Shown here piece by piece: positions 1 through 8,592 of a stretch of 11,937 nt of DNA. How positions within the stretch are numbered: the first letter of the stretch is position 1; every line of letters starts with the position of its first letter. The stretch is from Cyclostephanos tholiformis. Its lineage: Eukaryota; Bacillariophyta; Thalassiosirophyceae; Thalassiosirales; Thalassiosiraceae. A program made the translations under genes and the position numbers. The notes under the pieces were generated by a model. The model was not told the origin of the DNA. It saw nothing but the letters and a program-made list of their open reading frames with translations, and did not search any database. The stretch covers positions 1 through 11,937 of the forward strand of contig JALLPB010002016.1 in the NCBI GenBank assembly GCA_036939975.1, in the 5' to 3' direction.

Positions 1-180
1 TTTAGCACCTTGATATGCTGTGGATGGACATGTGGGTGCACCCTTACACTGATACACCACTAAAGGTGGGTGTGGATTTTAGGAAATTAGGGGTATGGCT
101 AAATTTGAGTGATGTTATAAAGTCATGGTTAATGCTTCAGAGCCATGTAGACTGCATCCCACATCCATAATATATATTTT

Positions 181-505
181 TTAGTCCCCAATTTGGAACA
201 AACTCCCTTTCTATTTTGGAATGCTGATTCCCTGATTCAGAATTTTTGAGTACCCCTACCCAGCATCACAGTATGGGGATGCACATTTTGAAATGGGGAT
301 CCCCAGTTGGAATGATTCCAAGTCGGGGAGTCATCACCCAACCCAAATTGGAATGGTCCCCATTTCAGAAGGGGTAAATCAACTGAACCCACCCCATTCC
401 AAAATGGGGATATATAAATCACCATATTGATATGGGGATCCCCATTTCAAAACGGGGATTCAATCTTCGACAATCCCCATTTCAGTTTTCAAATTGGGGA
501 TCTGT
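181..505. repeat. Cluster of short GGGGAT/CCCCAT elements in both orientations
   Basis: The decamer TGAAATGGGG occurs at 289-298 on the plus strand and in inverse form (CCCCATTTCA) at 358-367, 440-449 and 475-484. Related pieces (AAATGGGGAT at 291-300 and 401-410, AATTGGGGAT near 495-504) fill the gaps. Two perfect palindromes GGGGATCCCC lie at 295-304 and 434-443; the second extends to ATGGGGATCCCCAT (432-445). Copies are spaced irregularly, so this is not a simple tandem array. The ORFs reading through it are low-complexity artefacts. It could be a small foldback element or a degenerate minisatellite. Confidence 0.7.
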
Positions 506-564
506 TGCAGCTACATTCAAATATACAGCATATTTGAAACTAGCTGCCAGTAAAATATCGAATT

Positions 565-604
565 TATGTATATTCAAATATACATATGTATATTCAAATA
601 TACA
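565..604. repeat. Perfect 20-bp tandem repeat, near-palindromic unit
   Basis: The unit TATGTATATTCAAATATACA is repeated exactly at 565-584 and 585-604. Its core TGTATATTCAAATATACA is almost its own reverse complement, so either copy could form a stem. Related pieces (ATTCAAATATACAGCATATTT) lie just upstream near 514-536. Confidence 0.85.
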
Positions 605-644
605 TGGTCATTTTTTACCCGAATATCAAACATTGACATAGGCC

Positions 645-797
645 ATTCTATCTAGAAGACTATCTTAACTAAACCAAGTCACTGGTGTAAGTACAGACAG
701 TCTATCTTCTACAGACAGACTGATCTTGGATCTTATCTATCTTGAAGCCAGATAGAAGATACAATCTTATCCATCATGAAGATAGATGGAAGTTCCC
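645..797. repeat. CTATCT/AGATAG-rich degenerate repeats
   Basis: CTATCT and its complement AGATAG recur many times here (for example near 648, 702, 737, 750 and 781). The segments at 700-712 and 750-762 are close to inverse copies of each other. The copies are imperfect, so boundaries are approximate. Confidence 0.5.
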
Positions 798-819
798 CAC
801 ATACATGGATACGCCACAT

Positions 820-897
820 AGTATACGGAATTCCTTTGTAGGATAAAAGATCCTACGCTAAAGCTGAGTCAGGTGTTCCAAAGTATACCGAATTCCT
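820..897. repeat. 16-bp direct repeat flanking a perfect 7-bp stem-loop
   Basis: AGTATACGGAATTCCT at 820-835 recurs at 882-897 with one change (AGTATACCGAATTCCT). Between them GTAGGAT (838-844) and ATCCTAC (850-856) form a perfect 7-bp inverted repeat around a 5-nt loop. No gene is adjacent, so a transcription terminator role is not supported. Confidence 0.65.
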
Positions 898-1075
898 ACA
901 TATGGAATTCTGCACATCGACACACACTTTTATAAGAATATAGTCTCATAAGCTCATAATTTTCTTTTACCCAAAATTTCATTCCATTTTTTTCTTTCTT
1001 TGCCTCGCCCAAAGGCCTAGGACAAATATAGACTCCTTTCACAAGAAAACCCATAAATTCAAAACTACGGGTCCA

Positions 1076-1201
1076 ATATCAAATATATGGGAACTTCCGT
1101 GAGCTTCCCTAAACTACATATTCGATATTAGATGGCAAACAAGCCCCTTATTATCAAATATGAAGTTCATGGAAGTTTCCAGAAGCTCCCATATTTGATA
1201 T
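1076..1201. repeat. Imperfect inverted repeat, arms about 32 nt
   Basis: The left arm 1076-1108 and the right arm 1171-1201 are close reverse complements: both read ATATCAAATAT, then GGGA-CTTC, then CTTCC in the left-arm sense, with a 2-nt indel and a few mismatches. The spacer is 62 nt. A directly repeated GATATTAGAT follows each arm region (about 1123-1132 and 1196-1205). The layout is that of a hairpin or a small foldback (MITE-like) element, but no clear target-site duplication is visible. Confidence 0.65.
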
Positions 1202-1910
1202 TAGATAGCAGTTATCAAGAGCCTCTGTGAGGCAGTCAATAGCAGTGATGGCCTTCAACTTTGCCAATCATGAGGTCAACAAGAACTGTGGCTAATTGAT
1301 CAATCCCATGAATTTGTGTGCCCTTTTGGTGTGTTTTTTGTAAGTTGTGTAGTTATTGCGTGTGAGTTTTACAAGTGAGTGATGATGTAAAAAGATGCAT
1401 GCCCAAAATGATGCTTCTTATGGGAATGTATGGCAAAGTGGGGATCGTTGGAAATCTCTAATAATGCGCTTTCCAACAAGGGTGGTGCACAGGGGGGGGG
1501 GGCACACAGGAGTTTATAATGGCCACAAACATGACAGGATATACCTTAATGTCGGATTATAGTAGTTTACCATATACTATTTGGTGTAATTTAGTGAGTA
1601 GTGCTTAAACTTTGATGTTATGTGCATAATTTCACAAATTGTGGGATTCCCATTTTTCTTCCAATTTTCACCTTGGTGGGAGGTTTCTAAGACAGAAACC
1701 ATCACTGTTTGTATGTGTATTGTTGTATGTAGACATAAATTACTTCAGAGGAGGTACTAAATTTTATTTTTTTGTGGAATTGTTTGATGCCCGGTGGGGC
1801 AGATGTACAAAAAATCCACATTGTTGTGGGTAGATATCAATGGAATACAAAAAATCCTACATCTTGATCACAACAACAACATCAAGTTGACACACTGAGC
1901 AATGTCTGCC

Positions 1911-2170
1911 ATGGCCTCTTCTGCCACCCATGGTTTTCAGGCATCTGTTCCAGTGCAATTATCTAGCTTGCCACATCACCGGCAATGTCAGACACATTCA
2001 GTTCATTGTTCTTTGTACTGGGGATGACTAATGTCCCCCTTTTTATTGAGTCATTTTAAAGCTAACTTTTGCCAAATAATGGGGATGACCAACATGGCCT
2101 CTACCATCACTCATGGCTCTCTGGCATCCATTCCCTTGCATTACACCTGCTCACCACAATATTTGCAATT
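1911..2170. repeat. Diverged tandem duplication, unit about 180 bp
   Basis: The segment starting CATGGCCTCT at about 1910 recurs at about 2093. Matches then continue in register (CAC-CATGG, GGCATC, ATTCC/GTTCC, TGCA-TTA, CACA/CACC, GCAAT) to about 1986 and 2170. A GGGGATGAC motif also appears twice, at 2020-2028 and 2081-2089. Similarity is obvious but moderate, so the duplication is old. It is not clearly coding; in-frame translations align only because the DNA does. Confidence 0.65.
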
Positions 2171-3360
2171 CTGGGTACACTGGGTTGGGTCTGTTTTGTG
2201 CTATGGGGTTGCCTGGGGTGCCACAAAGGTGGCCCATAAAAAAAATGAAGGCTGAGGCCCAGGCCTTGCGTGGGCACCAATCGATTAATAAAGGCATCAA
2301 TCAACTTAAGTTTACTTAGGGGATGCAAGGGGAGGGCGACTGAGTTGGGGCATAGTAAAAAACCAAAATAAATCAGATGAGTTGACTAATAATTTTTTCT
2401 CCGCCAATTTACAAAAAAAAATAAAACCCTTTGACTGTGCTCTCAACCAACATATCGTGAAGGTGCTACTGAATGGGTTTTTCTAATTTGCCATAACCCT
2501 GCCCTGGACCCGGCAATTGGTTTGACAATGGTGATGTTCTTTTTAGGTTGGTTGGGATTTGGGATGCTCTGATAGCAAAAAATAGAACTATTCCTATGTG
2601 AAAAATGTACTAGAGTTACTTGTGTTTTGTGAGATACATATGTAGGGAGGTTCTATGTGTGTTAAAGTCATGATGCTTACTATACCCCATGAAGTCAGTA
2701 TGGTAGCTAAAAATTGTTTTTGCACACTTCTTTTGCACACTCATAGCAAAGCCCACATTGCTTTGCACTAATCAGAAGTAACAGCAACATCAAATTCTCC
2801 AAAAAATGAGGACTTTGATGTCCGATTAATATTTGGGGGGTCTTTAATTTTGTGATGGGTATGAATGTGCAAAAGTTGGCCATTATTTTGCCTTGACAGT
2901 TGACGAATTTCTGCCAGAGATTGGTAGCAAAAAATCAAAATACACTCGCCAAAATAACACACAACATGACACACAACATCCAACAAAATCAGCTGTCACC
3001 CCCCAGTGGCTCCCTATCACTCTCTCTCTCAATGGGCAGGGCAGCAACGCCCCCAAATCTTGGTGCCGCGATGGGTCTGCTACAGGCGCCTGGCGCTTTG
3101 TTTGTGCTCGCGATGGCTGGTTCCCTTGTTTGGGATAAATTTTTGAGCCACATCAAAAATTATAGAGATGGGTGGACCCTTGGCCTTAGATGGCCGCCAT
3201 TGTGAGGGGGACACAGCAACGACCAGAAGTGTCTCATCACAATCAAGCAGAAATGGTCAGTTTTGATGACACCATCACGCTGAGCCATGAGCTAATGATA
3301 TCTGATTGGGACAGCGATGGCGTTGAGCATCTACACAGGGTGGATTACATTAGTATCATA

Positions 3361-6250
3361 TTAGCGCATCATCTTCATCATAGTCTTGTACAGTTTTTCT
3401 TCGGCCCCAATGTCAGCGTTGAACGCATGCTGACCTGGCACAACGGTATCATCAAAGATTCTGAGAGCCAACCTAGTTCCCATGTCGATTGCCCGCTTCG
3501 CATCAAGCTCACCGGCTTCATATGCACCACCAATAGTGAACACCTTCGTTGCCAGGTCACTCCCTGTTTCGACAGCTGCCTTTGCCAATTCATTATTTGA
3601 TGTTTGACCTGCACATAAAACAATGTTATCGACCTCCAACAATCTCGATTTTTTCTTGTTACCTTTTCCAATAGTGATGTGCAGATGGCCATTTTCGTCT
3701 ATCTTGTCGTACGATACCTCAGAGAGCATTTCAACGCAATTTGAGCGCACGAGGGTAGAACGGTGAATCCAACCTGTAGTTTTTCCTAAACCCGCTCCAA
3801 GCTTCCCCTTCTTTCGTTGCATTAAAATGATTTCTCTACGCGGCTTAGTTATCTCGGCCTCTTCTTCTGACAGCAACCCACCTCGTTCACTGAGGCTCTT
3901 ATCCACTCCCCAATTTTTGAGGAATTCGTCCGTGTCGACTTCATGGGCTTTCTTGTCATGGTCATCAGAGTCGTCGTGATGGAGTAGGTATTCAGAAACA
4001 TCAAATCCGATGCCACCAGCACCGATGACGGCAACGCTGCGCCCAATTTTTGCCTTATTGCGCAAGACATCAATGTATGATAAAACGCTGGGATGGTTAA
4101 TACCTGGGATCATCGGCACTCGAGGATCCACGCCCGTTGCGATGATCCACTTGTCAATTTTTTGATCATCGTACCCTTCACTACTTCTGCGCTCCATCTC
4201 AGGATAGCTAATCTCAGTTCCCAACCGCAAGGCCAACTTTCCCTCATTTTTGAGTTTTTCGAGCTGCACTGTGAAATACCGGATCGTCTCGTGGAATTCC
4301 TCTTTGCCAGGGATGCGTTTGGCTGTTTTTTTTTTGAAACATTTGGGGGGAGATATTGAGAAACTAATTGAGGAAAAAAGTGGATTCGACACACTGACAA
4401 GACATCATTCCCCGCCGGCCACAGCTCTATGTGTGTGTGCGTGTGTGTATGCCAATCCTGGTCGCATCCCATTGCAGTCACATGGAAAATGAGAACTCAC
4501 CCATATTGAATTGCCCTGTAGACAGCAAGGACAAGAGATGCCACATTAGGACTTAGGCAAGTGCAGGATTTTCAACATACATACATTCTACTTTCGTACC
4601 TCCTATCTCGTTCGATTTCTCAAAAAGAGTGACGTGATGGCCAATGGTAGCAGCAGTAAATGCAAAACTCATGCCAGCAGGTCCACTTCCAATAACTCCA
4701 ATATTAAGCTTGTCCTCGGGAGATACCGAATCAGGCTCGATCGATAACTCAGTCTCATGGCAGGCACTGTCGAGTAACCAAATTAATAATTAATTCGTTA
4801 CGAATTTTTCTGATGGGTGCATGACATGGCATCATCAAAAAATTCTTACCGTGGATTCACCAAGCAGCTCGCAGTCTTTGCGACAAATGCATGATCCAAA
4901 CAAGCTAAGATTGGAAGGGGGAAGGAGATGAGGTATATTTTGTGCTCCGAAGATACTCGAGCGAGAAGTGAGACCTCAAAGGCTCGCTTACCCTGATTAC
5001 ACGCGATACAGGTGTTTATCTCCTGATCCCGCCCCTCCCTACTCTTCCTAACGATGTCGGGATCCGCCAAGAACGGCCGAGCCATGGACACGAGATCGGC
5101 GCTGCCGTTCCCCAATATCGATTCGACCGTGGACGGCGCGTTGATCCTATTCGTGGCGCACAGCGGGACCGACACGACCTTTTCGTCACGCAGCTTCTTG
5201 GTCACGAACGAGAAGGCGCCTCGGGGAACGCTAGTGGCGATGGTCGCTATCGAAGGCGTTCGTAGGTCGGCAGATGGGGCGAGGCACGGCATTAGTCAGG
5301 AGACCGCAAAAGCTCTTGTCAATGACGACGACGCAAAAATACAACGAAAAAAAAAAAAAAAACTCACGTATCCTCGCCTCGTGCCATCCGATACCGGTGT
5401 TGATGATGGTCACGCCCGCATCCTCCAACGCTTGCGCCAACGCCGTGATTTCATCCCACGAGCTACCGCCGTTCACTAGGTCCAGCATGCTAAGTCTAAA
5501 TATGATGATAAAATCCAATCCGCATGCCCTCCGAGTCTCCTTCACGATGTCCAACGCGAGTCTCATTCGATTGCCGAAGGATCCTCCATACTCGTCGGTA
5601 CGGCGATTCGTCCTCGACGCCAAGAATTGATTGATCAAATATCCCTCGGAACCCATGATCTCCACTCCGTCGTATCCGGCCTCCCTGGCCAAGAGTGCGC
5701 AATTCGCGAAATCGCGTATCGTGGACCTAACGTCCGAAAGCGACATGCCCCTCGCGGGGAATGGCGAGATGGGACTACGCGTGGACGTGGCCGAGACCGC
5801 GAACGGGTGGTGGGCGTATCGTCCGGTGTGCAGTATCTGGAGGCATATGCGCCCTGGCTCGGTGATGACGGCGTCGTCATCGATACCATCGACACCGCGT
5901 CCCCCCCCCCCCGACCGGCGGTAGGTGGGAATGCGTATGGAGTGGACCATGTCGGTAACGACCCTATGACGATCACGTTCCGTCTCCGTCGTTAACTTGC
6001 CCGCGAATGGACCGACCCATCCTCGTCGGTTGGGCGATATGCCACCGGTGACTTTAATTTTTTTGGGGGGACGGCGTGTTTCGGGCGATCGCGGGTGATG
6101 GGCGGTTTGGTGGTGCGCGCGAGTGAGCGGGTTGTGCAATTGTGGAATATCGGGACGGGGCGAGAGTTAAAGTCGAGATATCATTTCCACGACGCAAAAA
6201 AAAAAAAAAAGGGACGACGGGACGGTGTGTTAAAATGTAACGAAAAAGAT

Positions 6251-6322
<72 letters not shown>

Positions 6323-6762
6323 NCATCATCATCATCATCGGACTCACCCATGAGTCCGACGCCACCCTTGGCCCTCTCCCCGAAGTAACATGCCATTTCT
6401 GTAAGATCGTCGTGATCGTCGTCGGCGTTCAATACCGACAAGAGCAATTTGGGTATCGAATGTCCCTCGAGTCCCGTATGCATCGATCCCATGATCACGC
6501 GATTCGGCAAGTGACCGATGTGCGGACCGAGGTATAGCGATTCGAACATGCGAGGGTAATGCGGATTCCTCGTCTCGCACGTTGTGGCGACGTCGCTCGC
6601 ATCGTTCGTCTTCGCCGTCTCGTCGACGGCGTCCGCGATGGAGGACGAGGAATGGAACGACGATGCGATGACCGGGCGATGATGACGATTGCCACGATGT
6701 GGACGACAATGACGGACGGAGACGTTGACGATCCTCGCGGCGGCGTTCGTCAACGTCGTCAT
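3361..6762 (-). CDS. fadH: 2,4-dienoyl-CoA reductase, bacterial FadH type, 7 exons
   Basis: Exons (minus strand): 6762-6348, 6051-5368, 5246-4992, 4904-4850, 4766-4600, 4515-4501, 4322-3361. They join in frame to 2553 nt, 850 residues, with every intron GT..AG. By family the enzyme (EC 1.3.1.34 type) uses NADPH, FMN, FAD and a 4Fe-4S cluster to reduce 2,4-dienoyl-CoA in oxidation of unsaturated fatty acids. Visible: an Arg/Ser-rich leader free of acidic residues up to residue 43 (mitochondrial presequence likely; no C-terminal SKL); an Old Yellow Enzyme-like barrel (about 68-440) with GSEGYLIN (Tyr276) and GWHEARIP (His362), the places of the catalytic Tyr and His of E. coli FadH; Cys446, 449, 453 and 465 with the family's exact spacing; FAD motif GSGPAG 496-501; second nucleotide motif GAGGIG 631-636. 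Bacterial FadH is about 670 residues; the extra length is the leader, an insert at about 179-202 and acidic stretches. ATG 6760-6762 is the first in-frame Met that starts the leader. A few splice choices, notably intron 6 with its A-rich acceptor, are inferred. Confidence 0.93.
4430..4449. repeat. Short TG/CA microsatellite in fadH intron 6
   Basis: A 20-nt run of alternating T and G with one C interruption, inside the 178-nt intron downstream of the microexon. On the coding strand it reads CA repeats. Confidence 0.8.
4501..4515 (-). other. fadH: 15-nt microexon (exon 6) of the fadH-like gene
   Basis: On the minus strand TCTACAG precedes GGCAATTCAATATGG, which is followed by GTGAGTT: a good acceptor and a consensus donor. 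Exon 5 ends in phase 1 after Glu-Ile-Gly plus G. Exon 7 starts with CC before AAACGC. The 15 nt give exactly Gly-Gln-Phe-Asn-Met plus the first base of Ala, producing EIGGQFNMAKRIPGK, which matches the FAD-domain segment I remember from bacterial FadH. Without it the product would read EIGAKRIPGK. The flanking introns are 84 nt (4516-4599) and 178 nt (4323-4500). Confidence 0.9.
6253..6339. repeat. (ATC)29 trinucleotide microsatellite in fadH intron 1
   Basis: Twenty-nine ATC units (GAT on the coding strand), with one undetermined base N at 6323. It starts only 8 nt inside the intron after the GTGAGT donor. All reading frames through it are open, which creates false poly-Asp, poly-Ser and poly-Met ORFs. 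The true copy number is uncertain because of the N and likely assembly collapse. Confidence 0.95.
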
Positions 6763-7236
6763 CGTCGATATTAAAAAAAAAAAAAAAAATGGAATGGACC
6801 TAGCTAGGCAGTACTCCCGCGGCTCCCGGTGTGTGTGATTGAAGGGCGTCACGATGAGAGAGAAATTAAGAAATTCTTGCAAGAGAGGTGGGTTGGTAGG
6901 TGTCAAGAGATTTTGGGGGCGCGCGGACTTCAGCTCCCACGGTATGCTGTCAAGAGATTTTGGGGGCGCGGACTTCAGCTCCCACGCGGGCTTCCCCCCC
7001 TTTCTCTCAACATCCCTGCAAACCACATGCCTGCTGGTTTGGGGTTGCTCTACAGACGATGGAATTTTATAAATATTATTATGGATGCGATGGGTGAAGG
7101 AGAGAACGAAAATATAGAATGTCTGCATCTCCGCTACCATGCGAACACCATAATATGATACATTTGGCTTCAAAGCTCGAAGAGTTTAAACGACTAGGAA
7201 GGGAAGGGAAGGGTAGGTAATAGATATAAGGAGACG
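6763..7236. promoter_or_regulatory. Divergent promoter region, fadH-like and membrane-protein genes
   Basis: These 474 bp lie between two start codons facing away from each other, so they must hold both promoters and 5' untranslated regions. A 17-A run (6773-6789; poly-T in the fadH sense) sits just upstream of the fadH ATG. A 39-41 bp element occurs twice at 6901-6986. Near the plus-strand gene there is a purine-rich GGGAAGGGAAGGG stretch (about 7200-7213). I cannot identify a TATA box or a start site with confidence. Confidence 0.6.
6901..6986. repeat. Tandem 41/39-bp direct repeat in the divergent promoter
   Basis: Copy 1 (6901-6941) and copy 2 (6948-6986) are identical except for a 2-nt CG deletion in the GC-rich centre. 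Each reads TGTCAAGAGATTTTGGGGGC, then GCG(CG)G, then ACTTCAGCTCCCACG. Start-to-start distance is 47 bp. The place and the strong conservation between copies fit a recent duplication or a duplicated regulatory element. Confidence 0.9.
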
Positions 7237-7457
7237 ATGGTGATGAGCAGCGCCGAAGAGTTCGTGCAAACAGTAACACGTCCGGTCCTCGACTTGTTCC
7301 TTGCCGCGCCGATGATCGTGGGATTCTGCCGGGCGTCGCATGGAGCGTACAAGGGGTTGCCGATGATGCACGTTAGACTAATCGCGGGAACGATCCTATG
7401 CTTCTTCGCTGGGTTCTATCCGACATTCTTCGCCGCCTTGCTGGTGAGTATCGCACC

Positions 7458-7504
<47 letters not shown>

Positions 7505-8550
7505 ATCCCCTTCACCCTCTCGCCGCCTCCCAAATGTCCTGCGAATCATCCCTTCCAACTTGCGCGAGTTTTGTTTTTATTCGATATTCCTCCCTGTTCA
7601 CGATCGTAATACCAAAATTCGTTTTCTCAGGCTGCCGAACATGGTGGACTCAGCACTGTAGGGAAGGCTCTTACGAATCTTAGCGAGGAGATTATGATCA
7701 TCGTTAATGAAAACGAGAAAGACGACGAGGTGGATGCTAACAAAGACGGGAAAGCGGATGTTAGCGAGTTGGATGGGGGAGAACTCGTAAGGAGAAAGGT
7801 GAAGCTCGTATTGTCGAAGATGAATCCCGAGAAGGTCAACGATGCACTTGCAAGCATGTACAAGGGTACGTCTTGGGAGACGGGACGAGGAGGGCGATCG
7901 CACACCTAATTTTTTTGCCACGTGTGTATGCTATTTTTTTTTTTTACGCAATACCTATGCCCCATTAATTTTTATGAACCACAGTGTGGATGTCCGTATC
8001 GGCCGTCTTGACCATGCAATTCGCACGGACCATCGCCCTGGCATTGACCGTCGCCGATTTCTCCAAGAAATTCGCCGATCGAGTACTCTTGCCCATCGTC
8101 GAGAGGGCCACCCCGGAAGAATATCGGGTGATTACGTTAGGAGGATTCGCAAACGCGAATGTTCTAAGCGTTTTCTAACTTTTCATGTTTCTCATTCCCA
8201 TCATTCTACCTTCGATCTCCTCAAAGAGATGGTGCCCCGTGCTACTAGAATGGTCGTGTAAGGCAGTCAGCATATCAATCGCGTGGAAAATCCAGGCGGT
8301 GCTGTCAGCGTTCGCATCCGCCATGGCGGGGGGTCTACAGATGTCCCGGGCCATGCTGCACTTGCTCTCCAATGGCACGAAGGATCACAGCGAAACGAGG
8401 GCGGACGAGATAGCGTCGTACGCGTTCGCGGCGCTCGGTTTCTACTTCCAGTATTCCGTGAGTTTCAGCGTTCCCTTCCCGCTCAACGTCATCCTCCTTC
8501 CGGTGGAGCTTGCCGATTATTGCCTTCGATGGGCGGTGACGAAGGAGTGA
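7237..8550 (+). CDS. Predicted membrane protein with EF-hand-like loop, 4 exons
   Basis: Exons 7237-7443, 7631-7865, 7985-8127 and 8227-8550 join in frame to 909 nt, 302 residues. Donors are GTGAGT, GTACGT and GTGATT (weak); acceptors end CTCAG, CACAG and CAAAG. The last intron has a CTAAC branch-like motif. Hydrophobic stretches lie at about 17-31, 48-69, 152-171 and 259-286. Residues 104-115 (DANKDGKADVSE) fit a 12-residue EF-hand loop: Asp1, Asn3, Asp5, Gly6, Glu12, so Ca2+ binding is possible, though only one loop is seen. The third intron was placed so that EEYR runs into RWCPVLLEW. I recall similar unnamed proteins in diatoms and other protists, but cannot give a function. The start could also be ATG 7243, two codons later. 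It faces away from the fadH-like gene and ends 42 bp from the next stop. Confidence 0.77.
7459..7504. repeat. 46-base C homopolymer in intron 1 of the membrane-protein gene
   Basis: An uninterrupted run of 46 C starting 15 nt after the donor of the 187-nt intron (7444-7630). It explains the false poly-Pro and poly-Gly ORFs. Such runs form i-motif or G-quadruplex structures in vitro and are prone to sequencing length error, so the length is approximate. Confidence 0.95.
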
Positions 8551-8592
8551 TCACGGGGTGCCCGTGCATCTTGGTGAGCCGTGTTGTAGGGC

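Larger units (their letters stand above)
1..3360. other. Gene-poor, repeat-rich AT-rich stretch
   Basis: I see no convincing gene here. Open frames are short (about 100 codons at most), overlap on opposite strands, and show no recognisable domain or splice-joined continuation. The longest at the left edge is a 57-codon open frame at 6-175 (plus), of unknown meaning. The base composition is clearly more AT-rich than the genes from 3361 on. The stretch holds several repeat types, listed separately, and an 11-G run at 1492-1502. The part from about 2200 to 3360 shows no repeats I can define. It may be intergenic DNA or decayed mobile-element sequence; no transposase or reverse-transcriptase motif is visible. 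Confidence 0.6.

Noticed and set aside
6..175. 57-codon open frame at the left edge
   Set aside because: It is protein-like in places, but too short, without splice support or a recognisable family, to call as a gene.
565..604. CRISPR-like array
   Set aside because: There are only two adjacent copies with no spacers, in a eukaryotic genome.
237..641. Small ORFs through the GGGGAT cluster
   Set aside because: They are low-complexity translations of repeats.
2031..2328. Overlapping ORFs on both strands
   Set aside because: Three frames overlap, none has a domain, and the DNA is part of a duplicated repeat.
3190..3600. 136-codon plus-strand ORF
   Set aside because: It is mostly antisense to the fadH-like last exon and resembles nothing known.
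4323..4392. A start for the fadH C-terminal ORF at 4392 (MSNPLFSS...)
   Set aside because: The codon there is GTG, and the FAD-domain sequence is supplied by upstream exons; 4323-4392 is intron.
6054..6388. ORFs on both strands rich in Met, Ser or Asp
   Set aside because: They are translations of the ATC microsatellite inside intron 1 of the fadH-like gene.
6708..6762. A PTS2 peroxisomal signal in the FadH leader (RIVNVSVRH)
   Set aside because: The His falls one position too late for the PTS2 pattern; a mitochondrial leader fits better.
7373..7683. Poly-Pro and poly-Gly ORFs
   Set aside because: They arise from the 46-C homopolymer in an intron.
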